DNA of 64,000 nucleotides from NCBI GenBank assembly GCA_016617855.1, contig JAECUM010012878.1, positions 1-64,000 on the forward strand, in the 5' to 3' direction. The notes below the pieces were generated by a model. The model was not told the origin of the DNA and ran no database searches. It was given only the letters and a program-made list of their open reading frames with translations. The translations under genes were made by a program, and so were the position numbers. The stretch's first letter is position 1; each line of letters starts with the position of its first letter. This stretch comes from Megalonaias nervosa. Its lineage: Eukaryota; Mollusca; Bivalvia; Unionida; Unionidae. Positions 23,602 through 35,355 of this stretch are shown here, one piece after another.

Positions 23602-24570
23602 CCCTAGCTATGCCTCCGGCATCAACACCCTAGCCATGCCTCCTGCATCAATACCCTAGTCATGACACTTGCATCAATACCCTAGCCACGCCTCCTGCAT
23701 CAATACCCTAGCTATGCCCCCTGCATCAATACACTACCCATGACACCTGCATCAATACCATAGCCATACCTCCTGTATCAATACCCTAGCCATGCCTCCT
23801 GCATCAATACCCTAGCTATGCCTCCTGCGTCAATACCCTAGCCATGCCTCCTGCATCAATACCCTAGCCACGCCTCCTGCATCAATACCCTAGCCATGCC
23901 TCCTGCATCAATACCCTAGCCAGGACACATGCATCAATACCCAGCCATGCCTCCTGTATCAATACCCTAGCCATGCCACCTCCACAATACCCTAGCCATG
24001 ACACCTGCATCAATGCCCCAGTCATGACACATGCATCAATACCCATACCATAGCCATGCCTCCTGTATCAATACCCTAGCCACGCCTCCTGCATCAATAC
24101 CCTAGCCATGATACATGCATCAATACCCTAGCCATGCCTCTTGTATCAATACCCTAGCCATGACACATGTATCAATATCACAGCCATGCCTCCTGCATCA
24201 ATACCATAGCTATGTCACCTCCATCAATACCCTAGCCACGCCTCCTGCATCAATACCCTAGCCATGCCACCTCCATCAATACCCTAGCCACACCTCCTGC
24301 ATCAATACCCTAGCCATGCCACCGCCATCAATACCCTAGCCACGCCTCCTGCATCAATACCATAGCCATGCCACCTTCATTAATACCCTAGCCATACCTC
24401 CTGTATCAATACCCTAGCTATGCCTCCTGTATCAATATGCTAGCCATGCCTCCTGTATCAATACCCTAGCCATGCCTCCTGTATCAATACGCTAGCCATG
24501 CCACCTCCATCAATATGCTGGCCACGCCTCCTGCATCAATACCATAGCCATGCTTCCAGCATCAAAGCCA
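23602..24570. repeat. 26-bp satellite array, about 37 units
   Basis: Consensus unit begins CCTAGCCATGCCTCCTGCAT and ends CAATAC. Two main variants alternate irregularly, CATGCCTCCTG and CATGACACCTG or CATGCCACCTC. The period is 26, not a multiple of three, so the array is non-coding. There are no unique spacers, which excludes CRISPR. Confidence 0.97.
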
Positions 24571-24599
24571 TGGTCACAACAAGGCAAACTTCAATTCCT

Positions 24600-25000
24600 T
24601 GATCTGTATCCTTTTCGGAAAAATAATTTTTGATCACTTTTGTGAATTTAATGACAATTAGCCAATTATATATCATGTAAAGAAAGAGTTTCTCAAACAA
24701 CTGTTACAACTCTTTAACCACTAAAAATATGTCGATTTAAGATTGCCCAGTTGCATATCAAGTACAGAGGTGTATCGCATACCACAGCTATACCCACTGA
24801 TTCAATGTGAAGGTCACAACAATGGACACTAACTCTTGAACTGAATCTTTGCAGTATAACGTTTGAACCAATGCAGATATTATAATAAAATTTCATCCAG
24901 TTATATATCGTAACTGGAAAGCCTTTTAACAATACCCAATATATACAAGGTCTTTTTTTAAAAAGTCATTATATCCAGTGAGGAAAACCTGGGAAAGTCT
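24600..25000 (-). repeat. Degenerate dispersed repeat
   Basis: The reverse strand shares ATCTGCATTGGTTCAAACGT, GTTGTGACCTTCAC and ATAGCTGTGGTATGC with 16300-16430. It fills the gap between the satellite and the right inverted repeat. Confidence 0.55.
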
Positions 25001-25370
25001 TTTCTTTAAAAATCTAACCCTATGCAAAAATACTAAACTGTTGAGTGCCACCTTAAAACAGATATGAAGATTTGTGCAGTACATTTCTTATTTTCATATC
25101 ATCATGTGTGATATTCTCAACACAAAGCGGTACATTAACATCGATGTTATGCCTGAAAACAAGCTAATTATGCTTATTTTGGTCTTGCTTACACAATATG
25201 CCTTTTGGGAGTATTGTGTGTGCAATTACCTTAATTATGGGGAAATTAGGAGTCTTAGAACATGAGTGAAGTCAACTTAAATGTAAAACTGTTGCATAAA
25301 GTGAAAGAAATATATTATGAAAATGTTTTCATTCATTTCTAATGAAATTAAGCAACAAATGATGACATAG

Positions 25371-26299
25371 TGTTACGTGACTAGGCTCTTACAAAGTAAC
25401 AAAGAAAAGAGTGAAGTCAACAAGCTTTGTACATTTAACAAAATAATTTATTTCCCTACAAAACATGGTAAAAATACGAAAGAGGACTTACAGTTTGTGA
25501 ATCTAATCCAAAAATTAATCCTAGAATTCAAAAATATAAGTCCTATCACTAAAAAGTTCTAAATGAATCCAAGTTCGAATCTCGATTTAGTTCCAACATG
25601 GAAGGCGATGACATCCTCTATAACCAGTTTGTGTTGATGTGTCAACAGTTCCTTGTTGAGTCACCAATATAATTCTGGCTTTAGAATTCCGAATAATTTG
25701 TAGCAAATGTCTTTGTTCAAGAATTTCGATGAAGAAGAGTATTTTCCAGGGTGAATAAATTATTTTAAATAAAAAAAACTCAATTCAAATGGCAAAAACA
25801 GGAATACCTTTCGACCTGAAGGTATAATTTACAACTGAACTAAATCTATAATAACAGGGGTTAATAAGCCCAACTGATACGTCATTTTGACACTTGAGAT
25901 AGGTCACATGATCACTTACTTTGTCCAAACAGCGCAGTAAAAAATATGTCAATTAGCATGTAGGCTAATATAGCCTTAGCTAAGAATCTGATTCCCACAC
26001 TGGAAATGAATTTAAAAATAAAACGTTTATTCAGACCAACACGTAGGCAAAGTATGACCTTGATTACAACCAATGATTTTCTCTGTGTTTACCAAATTTC
26101 TGAAACAAGGTCAGCTAAAAAATACATGAAGCAATAGCTTTGAGTTCTAATCAGGCAATAAGAACTGAAACTGAATTTACTGGGAAAAATGTCAAATCCA
26201 GTAAAAAAAATTATCATTACAATAAAATGTAATTAAACAAATAAAATAAAAAGAAATTTAAAACTAACACACAAGTAATTTAATTACATATATGTAACA
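25371..26299 (-). mobile_element. Solo LTR, family 1 copy 3
   Basis: 929 bp, TGTTACG at the left and ATGTAACA at the right, with a perfect 4-bp duplication ATAG (25367-25370 and 26300-26303). Very similar to copy 1 over its length. Not flanked by internal retroelement sequence. Confidence 0.88.
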
Positions 26300-26429
26300 A
26301 TAGCAAATTCACTTTCTTCCATATACTAGTCTTAGAAGAATGAGCAAATATTTTGCCCTTTGACCTCCATGAACCCGATCTATTCCATCCCGTTTCAAAC
26401 TTTAAAATTTATTAGTGACATCTAAGGAA

Positions 26430-26880
26430 TAATTGTGGTAAGTTTCATGTTCCTGTCTTTCATTATAGCAATGTTTGCTATACTGAGAAAATGCAATGTG
26501 CATTTTTAAATAGCTCCCTTTACATCATAAGGGGTGTGGGGTCTGGTGGGGGATGGGCTTGTGTGGGACTTTGCTACTAATTAATACTGTTCTGTCGGGG
26601 CAGAAACATGGAAATCACTCAAATGGAGTTTTGATGCTTGCGACTTAAATGTTTCAGTTAAAAACCCAAAATTAAATCATGCAATAATAATACCTGTGTG
26701 GTCTTTTACTGGGGCACTCTACAGATGTTATGAAGTTCTGAGAGGGACAGGTGAAAGGTGAAGTTGTTTGCATTTGCAACTGGTACAATGGAGAGAATGT
26801 TGTTACTTTCATGTACTGTGGCAGTTTCTTTGGTTATTTGTGGAAATTGTATCTGCTGTAAGAACACAGCTAACCAAAAT
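26430..26880 (+). repeat. Repeat block B, copy 2
   Basis: Inverted partner of 21105-21600. A plus frame 26758-27024 starts with a Met-rich hydrophobic stretch and has about 14 Cys in 88 residues. Because the other copy does not preserve the whole frame, I treat it as repeat sequence, not a secreted-peptide gene. Confidence 0.7.
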
Positions 26881-27962
26881 TATTGCTCCCACTCATTTTG
26901 TGAGCTAACTTGGCAATGCTGTGTACAGATTCCCACATGCGGTTGCTTTCTGCCTTCTCAGCTTTGTGAAAGATCGGATGAGATGCAAAGTCAAGCAGGG
27001 AGGAAGCTGATATGCCGCTGCTGACCAGCTCAAATGTGGCATGAAATACTTGTCTGTCCACCTTATAATAAGTTAATGGCAGTAATGTCTTTATCATGGT
27101 CCAAGAGGTTGACATTGGTATTTCACTTTTACCGACAGAATGAGAAATCTGCAGGCAACTTTCTAACTGAAAAGGGTGTGTATGTGGGTGGGTGTGATTT
27201 GGATTTTTAACGTAGCTTTCTTTAACAATTTTTAAGTCATATCGCTATGATGTCAACAGTGTGGCATTTTATAGTGATTTCTAGCATTGGGGCATCATGC
27301 CGCAGATATGTAGTCACATTATCCTGACACCAGGCTGACCAATCCTAACCACTAATGCTGAGTGCCAAGCGAGGCAGTTGCTAGTACCATTTTTATAAGT
27401 CTTTGGTATGACTCAACCAGAGTACGAACCCATGACCTTCCACATCTGTGGCAGACCCTCTAACCACTTAAGCCACCGGAGCAGTATACTAACCAGAAAG
27501 AAGCCACTGAATTTCCAGGCTTGTGAATCTTATCCGAAAAACGTAAGGTAATTAGGCAATCTTTGCCAATTGCAGTAAAATCCTGAAGGAAGAATGATCA
27601 ACATCTTCATCAATGTCCATGTAGGTCTTGACCTTATATGTGCGTTTAGTGCCAGATGAGGAGAGAATTAAAGTAAAATTCTGTGGACCAAATGTAATAC
27701 TGGCCCTACATGCCAGATATGATAGTACACCCATTGGTGTCAGGTCCAGAACAGACAGTAGTCCAGTGCAGTTGGCAAGACTGGACATGAGGCTAGACAG
27801 ATGGCACCAATTGTGACAATGGTGTTTCCTGTGTTGGATATGGTCAGTCTGGGTGAACAGCCACTTGGCATGGGCAGTATGCTGGGCATATCCCACCATC
27901 TGTGTTGGCACTGTCAAGGGACATGCAGTTTGCCACTTCATAAAGATAGTCACACCTGACAA
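26870..27962 (-). pseudogene. Unrecognised coding element, copy 2, split by a SINE
   Basis: The 5' part is an open minus frame 27962-27552 (136 codons) containing GPQNFTLILSSSGTKRTYKV and MDIDEDVDHSSF. A frameshift near 27590 leads into DFTAIGKDCLITLRF, which aligns with copy 1 at 20714. A family-a SINE (27175-27486) then interrupts, and similarity resumes through MIKTLLPLTY, VDRQVFHAT and AEKAESN down to about 26870. The frame-level agreement with copy 1 argues for an ancestral protein. No catalytic motif or known domain was recognised. Compared with copy 1, this copy retains about 370 bp more at its 5' end. Confidence 0.5.
27175..27486 (-). mobile_element. tRNA-derived SINE, family a
   Basis: Read on minus: head with GTGGCTTAAGTGGTTAGAGG, a B-box region GTCATGGGTTCGTA, body with TAAAAATGGTACTAGCAAC, and tail AAAAATCCAAATCACACC. 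It splits the pseudogene at 26870-27962. Confidence 0.88.
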
Positions 27963-27969
27963 AACTGTA

Positions 27970-30770
27970 CAATGATTAGCCAGAGCTGGACAAGTTGATT
28001 GGCAGTCAGTATGACAAATGGTTCATGAAATATGGTTTACGGGTCTAACTGGCCAGAAAAGTCCAACTTTAATGCTCCACACATGGTTTTGATGGCAGTA
28101 AGTTGATGCACTGGTGATGACCTATAAAATTTGGTCAAAAATGCCCTTATTTTTTCCTCCAAATTCCCCGTTGACAACCTTCAAGATGGAGCTTGTTCTA
28201 TGATACCTATCAATCAAGATTTCAACAGATCTTGTGTGGAATCACTTATTGTAGGTTCAGAAGTAGTCGTCCACTTTTGGTGATATTCTGGGTATCTTCG
28301 TTCATGTTCAGACAATTTTTCTCTCAGCCTTTCAACTACCCCTTAAAGACGTTAAACCATATGTCACCTGCCCACTATGAACAGTGCATAGGTGTGAAGA
28401 TGTACATTTCATACAAGGCAAGGTATGTTTTGTGTTTATTCTCAGCAGCATTATAGCGCTTGCATTTGATGCATATGCTAGACATTTCTGAAATGATAAA
28501 GAGATAAAAGCAAATGCATACAACAAATCAACTATTCAATAAGGCAAACTAGCGATATGGAGAAGGCCTATAAGAAGCCCAAGTCTAAGAGTACAATACA
28601 AATACACAAATGAGAATTACATGCAAGTATTACAGATCGATATCACATGGACAATAACGACTGGTAATAAATAGGACTTAATAGACTGGAAACAACAAAA
28701 TTATTGCATATCTATCAACCTTTTGACTTGCTATAACAATGAAAAAAATGTAGAATGGTCAGAAATTCTGATAAATTGCGATGGATTCTTGAACACGTTA
28801 ACAGTTTCAAAGGAAGTTTAATGTTTAATGTGGTAAATATCCACTATATGGCTGGCAAACTAGTGTGGCAAGGGGAGTTACTCTTGAGAGTTGCTTCCTT
28901 TCATCTACATTATATATACCAGGCCATTCAACTAAGGTTGGTTTGATCCCATGGAACTTGTTATTGACAGCATCATTTCATGATGCCTACCACTTACTAA
29001 ATACGATTTATTTAATACCAGGTTTAAAATCAGAGTAAGGTATTTTAAAATCATATGGTTGTAGAGATAGGACTATTTTATCAGTGTGGTATGCTTTTCA
29101 TTCCCTTAAATACCGATATGGCTGGTTACTAACAGTATACTTTAATGTGAGAGATACACAATGTTGTATGTTTGATGAGAACCAGGGGCAAGCTAGACTT
29201 GAATATTAGGGAGAAGTGACTTCTCTCTTGGACAGAACAGACAGAAGTGAGAGCTGAACAAAAAGAATTGGGAGCAAAGCAAGACATGCAGTATATATAT
29301 ATATATGCATGCGTGTGTGCATTGTTTTCATTCTATTATTTGAATAATGCCTGATATTTCCCAATATGCATATTTGGATTTAACATTGATTTTAAGCAAT
29401 ACTTTATTTTCAAGTAGAAAATTTTCTGAGTTCTCTCTGTATTATAAACACATTTGGTGCATGTTTAAAAACTATTATATTCATATGCAGTTTATTTGGC
29501 AATATGACTTAAAAAGAGAACAACAGAAGCTATATATTGTAATTAATTTTAACTAGTAACTAGTTAACAGTATTGTAATTGCAAGTTAGTACAAATGCTT
29601 AACTACTACCCTTAATCAAGAATTTTTCATTTTACTTTCTGACAGCTCATTATGAAATGGCCGTTGAAAAGATTTCTAAACTTGTTTGAAACAACCTCTG
29701 TACCATGTACATGACAGCAAATACACACGTCTTTCAGATCATACTGTTCATCCCAATTTCATTGTTGCCGACAAAACTTTACTGAAACTGTTCATAGACA
29801 ACACACTGAAGAATTAAGGTCAGTTTATGAATGAACTAAACCATTTTTTTCAACCAAATCAACACAACCAACATGCAAGTGCATCTATATTTAGCAAGAG
29901 GGGTTTTCTTACTATATATATAACCACTCATTTTATAGCTTCATTAGAATAGTCCATAAATAGGATTGCAAATGTAACGTTTTATTATTTGTCTATGTAC
30001 CTGTAGTAACATTAGGCATTTGTTAAACAGTATTTGTTTCGCTGTTTTTCTTTTCTTCGTATTTTCACAAAAATGAGTAAACTCAGAATACAACCTTGAC
30101 CTTACAGTCTCTCAAATTCCACAACACAGCATTGTCCTGTATGTTTCTGACCTACATAATTGCATTTTGAAGCTAAATCTTCAATAACATAATCTTTAGA
30201 CTCTGCTTTCTATGAATTTTACATTTTCCTGAATATATTTGCCCAGTGGTTTACAAAAGGAGACAATCTAATAAAGTGGTACTTCCCAGACACAGTGATG
30301 TCAGCCATTATTTCCCCATGACAGGTTCACTTACTCGGGAAAGGGTTAATGGTCAATCAGCTATCAAAACACATTCCTGTGAATGTGCAAGAGTTTGTCA
30401 GTGCAATTGATATCAACATCAACTATTTGATGGCTTGAAGCCTACAATATTCCTTGAGCTATAACACTGGAATTAATGGCTAAGGCAAGGGAGCATCTAA
30501 AAAAGGACAGTCATTCAATGTTCCTCTAAAAATCACAGGGTAAAGTCGTTTCCGCTTTCCTAACAGAAGAAGGTGAAGTTTGCATTTTTTAGGCAACTTA
30601 GTCGCCCACTTTGCCTGGTAGAGTGACCCCTGGAGAATATGGGATGACCGTTTTAGGTGTTGACTTTACAGAGTATTTTGATGCATGAGAAGAGTTCTAT
30701 TCATTTATTAGGTTCTTCAGTTCAATCAATGAAGCTTTTTAGTATGCTACTCGGTTTAAGGATCTATAAT
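27970..30770. other. Spacer without a supportable gene
   Basis: AT-rich. Frames at 28193, 28332, 28755 and 29347 are short and unmatched. A TA run of eight units lies at 29291-29306. Confidence 0.4.
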
Positions 30771-30774
30771 GAAT

Positions 30775-30882
30775 GTGGCATTTACTGTCAATGTTGTGGC
30801 ATTTACTGTCAATGGTGTGGCAATTATTGTCAATGTTGTGGCATTTACTGTCAATGTTGTGGCATTTACTGTCAATGTTGTG
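30775..30882. repeat. 21-bp minisatellite, five units
   Basis: Unit GTGGCATTTACTGTCAATGT plus T. Because 21 is a multiple of three, all frames stay open and produce artefactual 7-residue repeat proteins on both strands. Confidence 0.95.
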
Positions 30883-31659
30883 ATGAAGTGTTGAGAAATA
30901 AAAATAAAGCAATGAGAATAATCTACATAACATACATCATCTAATACTAGTAATGACGTGCGATATATGCCAGCTAAATAGACAAAGTTATTTCTAGAAA
31001 TAGCCATGTGTATGTTTTGCGAGTTTCTTCAAAACTGTTGATGAGGACCAGCAGTATCAGTATGGAAAACACGGACAGGTGGCTAAAATTAAGGATTGAA
31101 CTTTAAGAACTAGACAGACATCTGTCAGGTTAAACTGGTGTGAAGTCATCTGTCAGGTTAAACTTGTTTGATTGACTGGACATTGATAGAATACAACAGT
31201 ATAGACTTTGGCAGCACTGAAAGTAGTTATTGGCAGAGTGGTGGCTGAAACCCTATTAGCAGAATAATGCCAACATTAAGTACAACAGTAACTGAAATTA
31301 CTTGAATCACTATCAGTGCATGCTGTTGCATATGAGTGAGTGAATGGATGCAGTGATGACTGGACAAACTGGCCTCATGGTGACCATGTCAAGTGAAAGA
31401 GTGAATAATGAACACATTGGCAGAATAAGTGCAAGAATGGCCAGAAGGGTAAATGGATGAAAAGATGAAAAATGATGAGATCTGTAAGCAAGTGGAAACA
31501 CTGCCATGATAGTGTGTAAATATATTTACTAAATGGTGACTAAGTTGAACTCTGAACTCGAAATGTGTTAAAGGAATAGGATGCCCTATTCTGTGTCTGG
31601 AATGACCAAAATGCAAAATTTAACCAAGGTCTGATGGATGACTTGACAAGGGTAACACC

Positions 31660-31915
31660 ATGCACCCCTACCACACTGTCTGGGTGAGGCATGAAAAACA
31701 AAGTCAATTATAAACTGTCTGGAGTGCGGCAAGAAAAAAAAAAAGTCAATTATAAACTGGCTATACCACTGTCATAGTGGGGCATAAAAATAACCCATCA
31801 ATTAAAAACTGGCCATACCACTGTCAGGATGGGGCATTAAAAAAATGTCGAGTATAAATTGGCCATACCACTGTCAAGGTGGAGCATACAAAATACTGTC
31901 ATTTGTAAATTTGTG
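31660..31915. repeat. Approx. 55-bp minisatellite, four to five units
   Basis: Recurring GGCCATACCACTGTCA, TGGGGCAT and CAATTATAAACTGG in fixed order with A-run length variation. Confidence 0.85.
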
Positions 31916-32652
31916 CATCTCTATGCAAAGGTAAAGTTTGCATAGATGTATTTCATAAGTTTATCAAAGAGATAGATTTGTCAATAGCACTGTGATTGCA
32001 CTGATCATGTTGAGAGTGGATGCAGATACTGGAAGTATCTACTGGCTGAGTAGTGAGTTAATACAATCTCAGAATGTAAAGGGAAAAATCAATACTACAT
32101 GCAAATATGTGTCTGTGTTTATTTTTCTGCCAATGCATTCGCTGAGCACTAACTGGATGCATCCAAGCATACTGCTTGTAATAAATCACAACACAATGCC
32201 ATCACATAGCATCAATATTAACTTGGCATTCTAATTACTCCAATGGCCCTAAACACCACAAACATTTTGTTGACTTTTTGGTGTTTGACAGTGCACTAAC
32301 ACAGTATTGCACACTGAGTGCAGACTCATGGGTTTCAAGCATTTTTTTTTTTGTCCTATGTCCCCCAACTCTTCATCCTGTGCACTCCCACCCCACCCCA
32401 AAGGATATGCTTTTGAAAAATAATCCTCCAGCATTTTTTGAGTAGATGTCCATCCATGTCTTTGTCGACAGTGGCAATGGCAAGTCACAAAAGGTTATAA
32501 AAACTGAGATGCAATGAATAGCCATTTTAATACAATGCATTTGGCAATGAAAACATTCTAGGTGTATGATAGTCAGCTGAGTTGCAATGTAATGTGCTTG
32601 ATAGCAGTTAGTGTTAAATATTTTTGAGGTTAAAGTCACCCCTAAGGTGAGG

Positions 32653-32969
32653 AGTGTGTGTGTTTTGGATTTTTAATACAGCTTTAACAATTTTTCAGTC
32701 ATATCGCTATGATGTCTGCAGTGTGGTAGTTTATAGTGATGTCTAGTGCTGGGGCATCATGCTGCAGACATGTAGCATCATGTCCCACCCAGTCACATTA
32801 TCCTGACACCAGGCTGACCAATCCTAACACTAACTTCTTAATGCTGAGCGCCTAGTGAGGCAGTTGTTAGTACCATTTTATAAGTCTTTGGTATGACTCA
32901 GCCAGGGCTTGAACCCGCACCCTCCTGCACCCAAGGCGGGTGCTCTAACCACTAGGCCACCAGAGCAGA
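32653..32969 (-). mobile_element. tRNA-derived SINE, family a, near full length
   Basis: Read on minus: head GTGGCCTAGTGGTTAGAGCA (A box) and GGTGCGGGTTCAAGCCC (B box), the complete body with TAAAATGGTACTAACAAC and GACATCATAGCGATATGA, and the tail AAAAATCCAAAACACACAC. The two boxes are about 30 bp apart, as in tRNA genes, but no full cloverleaf forms. Confidence 0.92.
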
Positions 32970-33205
32970 GGAAGATGTAATTTATTTTAAGGCTGGAATA
33001 ATGACAAAAGAGACTAAATTAAGTAAATACACAATTATATCGCAATATTGCAAGTGTCCAGCAAAAGCATGATAATACAGTGCAGACAACAAAGTTAAGG
33101 TGACAAAACTATCGAAACAAACAAGATTATCTTATTTTATAGTACTGTTAGTGCTTATATACTATTAGTTTCCTATTTCCCTCAAAGATATTTTGTGTAG
33201 CTTTA

Positions 33206-33434
33206 ATGTGGAGGGTGGGGGACACAGTATCCTTGGGGGACACCATATCCTCTGACCTTGGGATCTTTTGTGCCAACACATACAGGTTATATTATGCCTT
33301 GGCAACTGGAGCAAAATTGTACGCCCAGGGACAAATCAAAGATGTAAACTTGGCTTATTCTAGCCAGTGTTCAAACCTCTGCCCTTTCGGTTTGGAGTTT
33401 GGCCCTCTAAACCATTGAGCCACTTCAGCTCCCT
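33206..33434 (-). mobile_element. tRNA-derived SINE, family c
   Basis: Read on minus: GAAGTGGCTCAATGGTTTAG (A box) and CAGAGGTTTGAACACTGG (B box), followed by a body unlike family a. Single copy in the window. Confidence 0.65.
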
Positions 33435-33462
33435 AAAGAAGAAATACAAAAACATGCAAATA

Positions 33463-34918
33463 CACCACTCCCTCGATAACTCGCGAACCCGCTTATAACG
33501 CGGTGTCTGGCATGGCTCCTGATTTTTTTTTTCGAAAGAAAATATATTTTAAAATGTGCTGACCGTGAAAAAAATCGCGATAAGACTTGGTAAATTGGTA
33601 AATTGAACCTTGATACATACCGTATTTATGTAAATTTTAGTACACGAAAAAATTATTATTAATCATTAATTTTTGTAAAAACAAAATGGGAATACGGTAT
33701 TTTCGATCTTTTTTGCAAACGTAAATCTTCTTAGTGGAAATTTTATGTCCGATAATTTAACGAATTTTTCAAATAATACAAAGTGATATATACGAAAAAT
33801 TATGATACACTTAAATAATTATTATTTTGATAACTGGATTGTGTACGAAAAATTATAGGGTACGAAAAAATACATGAAATACGGTAGCTCATTTTATCAT
33901 CGGAAATGGTGATTATTGCCCATAAAGATAGAATCCATATTGAGAAATTTGCAAATTCTAATAAGATATCACATATTATGTTTGGTTTTTTTTAGAGAAG
34001 TAGTTGTCAATACACTGTAAATAAACAGTCTGGTGAAATAGCGATCAACGAAAAATTCTGGTAAATGCTAACAGGTGGCAACAGAGAATGAAATAAACAC
34101 CAATTAAATGTCTTGCTATGTGAAATTCACGTTCTAATCCTTTAATTTCGCTTCAGTGTAAACACTACAATCGCAACATATTCACTTCTATGAAAACATG
34201 AAAAGAGTCAATCGACCGTCTCAACGAAACCCGTGAGTACTTCTGTGAGAACCTAATTACATGCCAGCTTTGTTTTGATCAACAACTTGGGGAACTGTTT
34301 GTTGCATTAAAGAAATCAATTAAAAGAGACCTGTGTTGTTTTATCACTTTGAATATGTCTTTTGTTTCAAATCAAGCAAGGGAAGTACAATTAAAAAAAA
34401 TTAAAAGGCATGCCAATAGCAGCATAAGTTCTTGTGGTCATTACCGTTCTCAAAATTCATTTTATTTGACCAATCGAAAATGGTTTTAAAAAAAGTCTAC
34501 TTTGGATCAAACAATAAAACTAGAATTTATCCAATTCAACACAAAAATTTGTGACGTAGTACACAATGTGCGAAGTCGTACATGTGTTAAGCGAACGGAA
34601 ACCATGTGGAATAATGTTTTGATGATCTCCTCAATATACTGTAAGTTATCCTGAAATTAATGTTACTCTGTGAGGAAAAAAGTAAACAAAGTACACCGCT
34701 ATGTAGAAATATTTATTTACAGTTAATCTTAGCACGATTATTAATTGAGTATTCAACACTAACATGCCAACCCAACCCACCCACCCCCTTTTGCCTCTAC
34801 GTCGATCCCTTTGTTAGCTTTGTTGTTTGTTATAGGTCTCTCGATAACTCGCGCCCTTGCTTATAACACGGTCGATGTTTCTGGACCCCGTTTTGCGCGA
34901 GTTATCGAGGGAGTGGTG
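33463..34918 (+). mobile_element. TA-flanked Tigger-like element, copy 1
   Basis: 1456 bp bounded by TA (33461-33462 and 34919-34920), with terminal inverted repeats starting CACCACTCCCTCGATAACTC. The ends resemble pogo/Tigger termini in carrying CCTCG...TATAA-type sequence, and the TA duplication fits Tc1/mariner/pogo transposases. There is no transposase frame. The interior shares blocks with 44249-45788 in reverse, for example TGAGAACCTA and TTTGTTGCATT. A smaller inverted-repeat element is nested at 33620-33884. Confidence 0.85.
33620..33884. mobile_element. Nested MITE
   Basis: 265 bp with inverted ends CCGTATTT(C)ATGTA-like and GTACACGAAAAA / TTTTTCGTAC blocks, flanked by TA on both sides. 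It is absent at the matching position of the copy at 44249-45788, supporting a separate insertion. Confidence 0.65.
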
Positions 34919-35355
34919 TATACATAACAAATGTGGATCCATTATGTTCTATGTTTTAGACAACAGTTAGATAAATAGCAATATCCAACAGAAATAAATA
35001 TTTTATTTAAGGATACAATACTGATTCCTCCTAACAAACTGACCCACCCAGAGCTGTTGGCGCATTATGCAATGGCAGGAATGTGTCTATGCAGTTTGCA
35101 GCTGGATTCGACTTATAAATGAATATAGGCAGTAATCTAATATTAGTAGTACTCTTAATATTATGTATACACTGATATTTACATATAAATAATATCTCAT
35201 TCAAATAAATCTGTTAAGGTGAGGGCTTGAATTGTAAGCCCCTAGCTTACAGAGATGCTGGCCCACAAGCATGCTTACCAGGAATCTTAACATCAATTTG
35301 TCTGAATCTAGGCAACCGGTCCATAATGGATAATGATCTATTAAAAGGAACAATT

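Larger units (their letters stand above)
20719..25052. mobile_element. TTAA-flanked inverted-repeat element carrying a satellite
   Basis: Left end GGTGGCGCTCTACAGTTT and right end (reverse complement) GGTGGCACTCAACAGTTT continue as imperfect inverted repeats for about 55 bp, through TTGCATAGGGTTA. Both ends abut TTAA (20715-20718 and 25053-25056). Known: TTAA is the target of piggyBac and Kolobok transposases, and satellite-bearing inverted-repeat elements occur in bivalves. Inside are an inverted repeat arm (21105-21600), a solo LTR, a SINE and a 26-bp satellite. Without the LTR and SINE the element would be about 3.2 kb. No transposase frame was found, so it is non-autonomous. The alternative is two separate short elements of one family in opposite orientation. 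Confidence 0.6.

Noticed and set aside
23602..24570. CRISPR-like direct repeats
   Set aside because: The units are contiguous with no unique spacers, the sequence is eukaryotic, and there are no cas genes.
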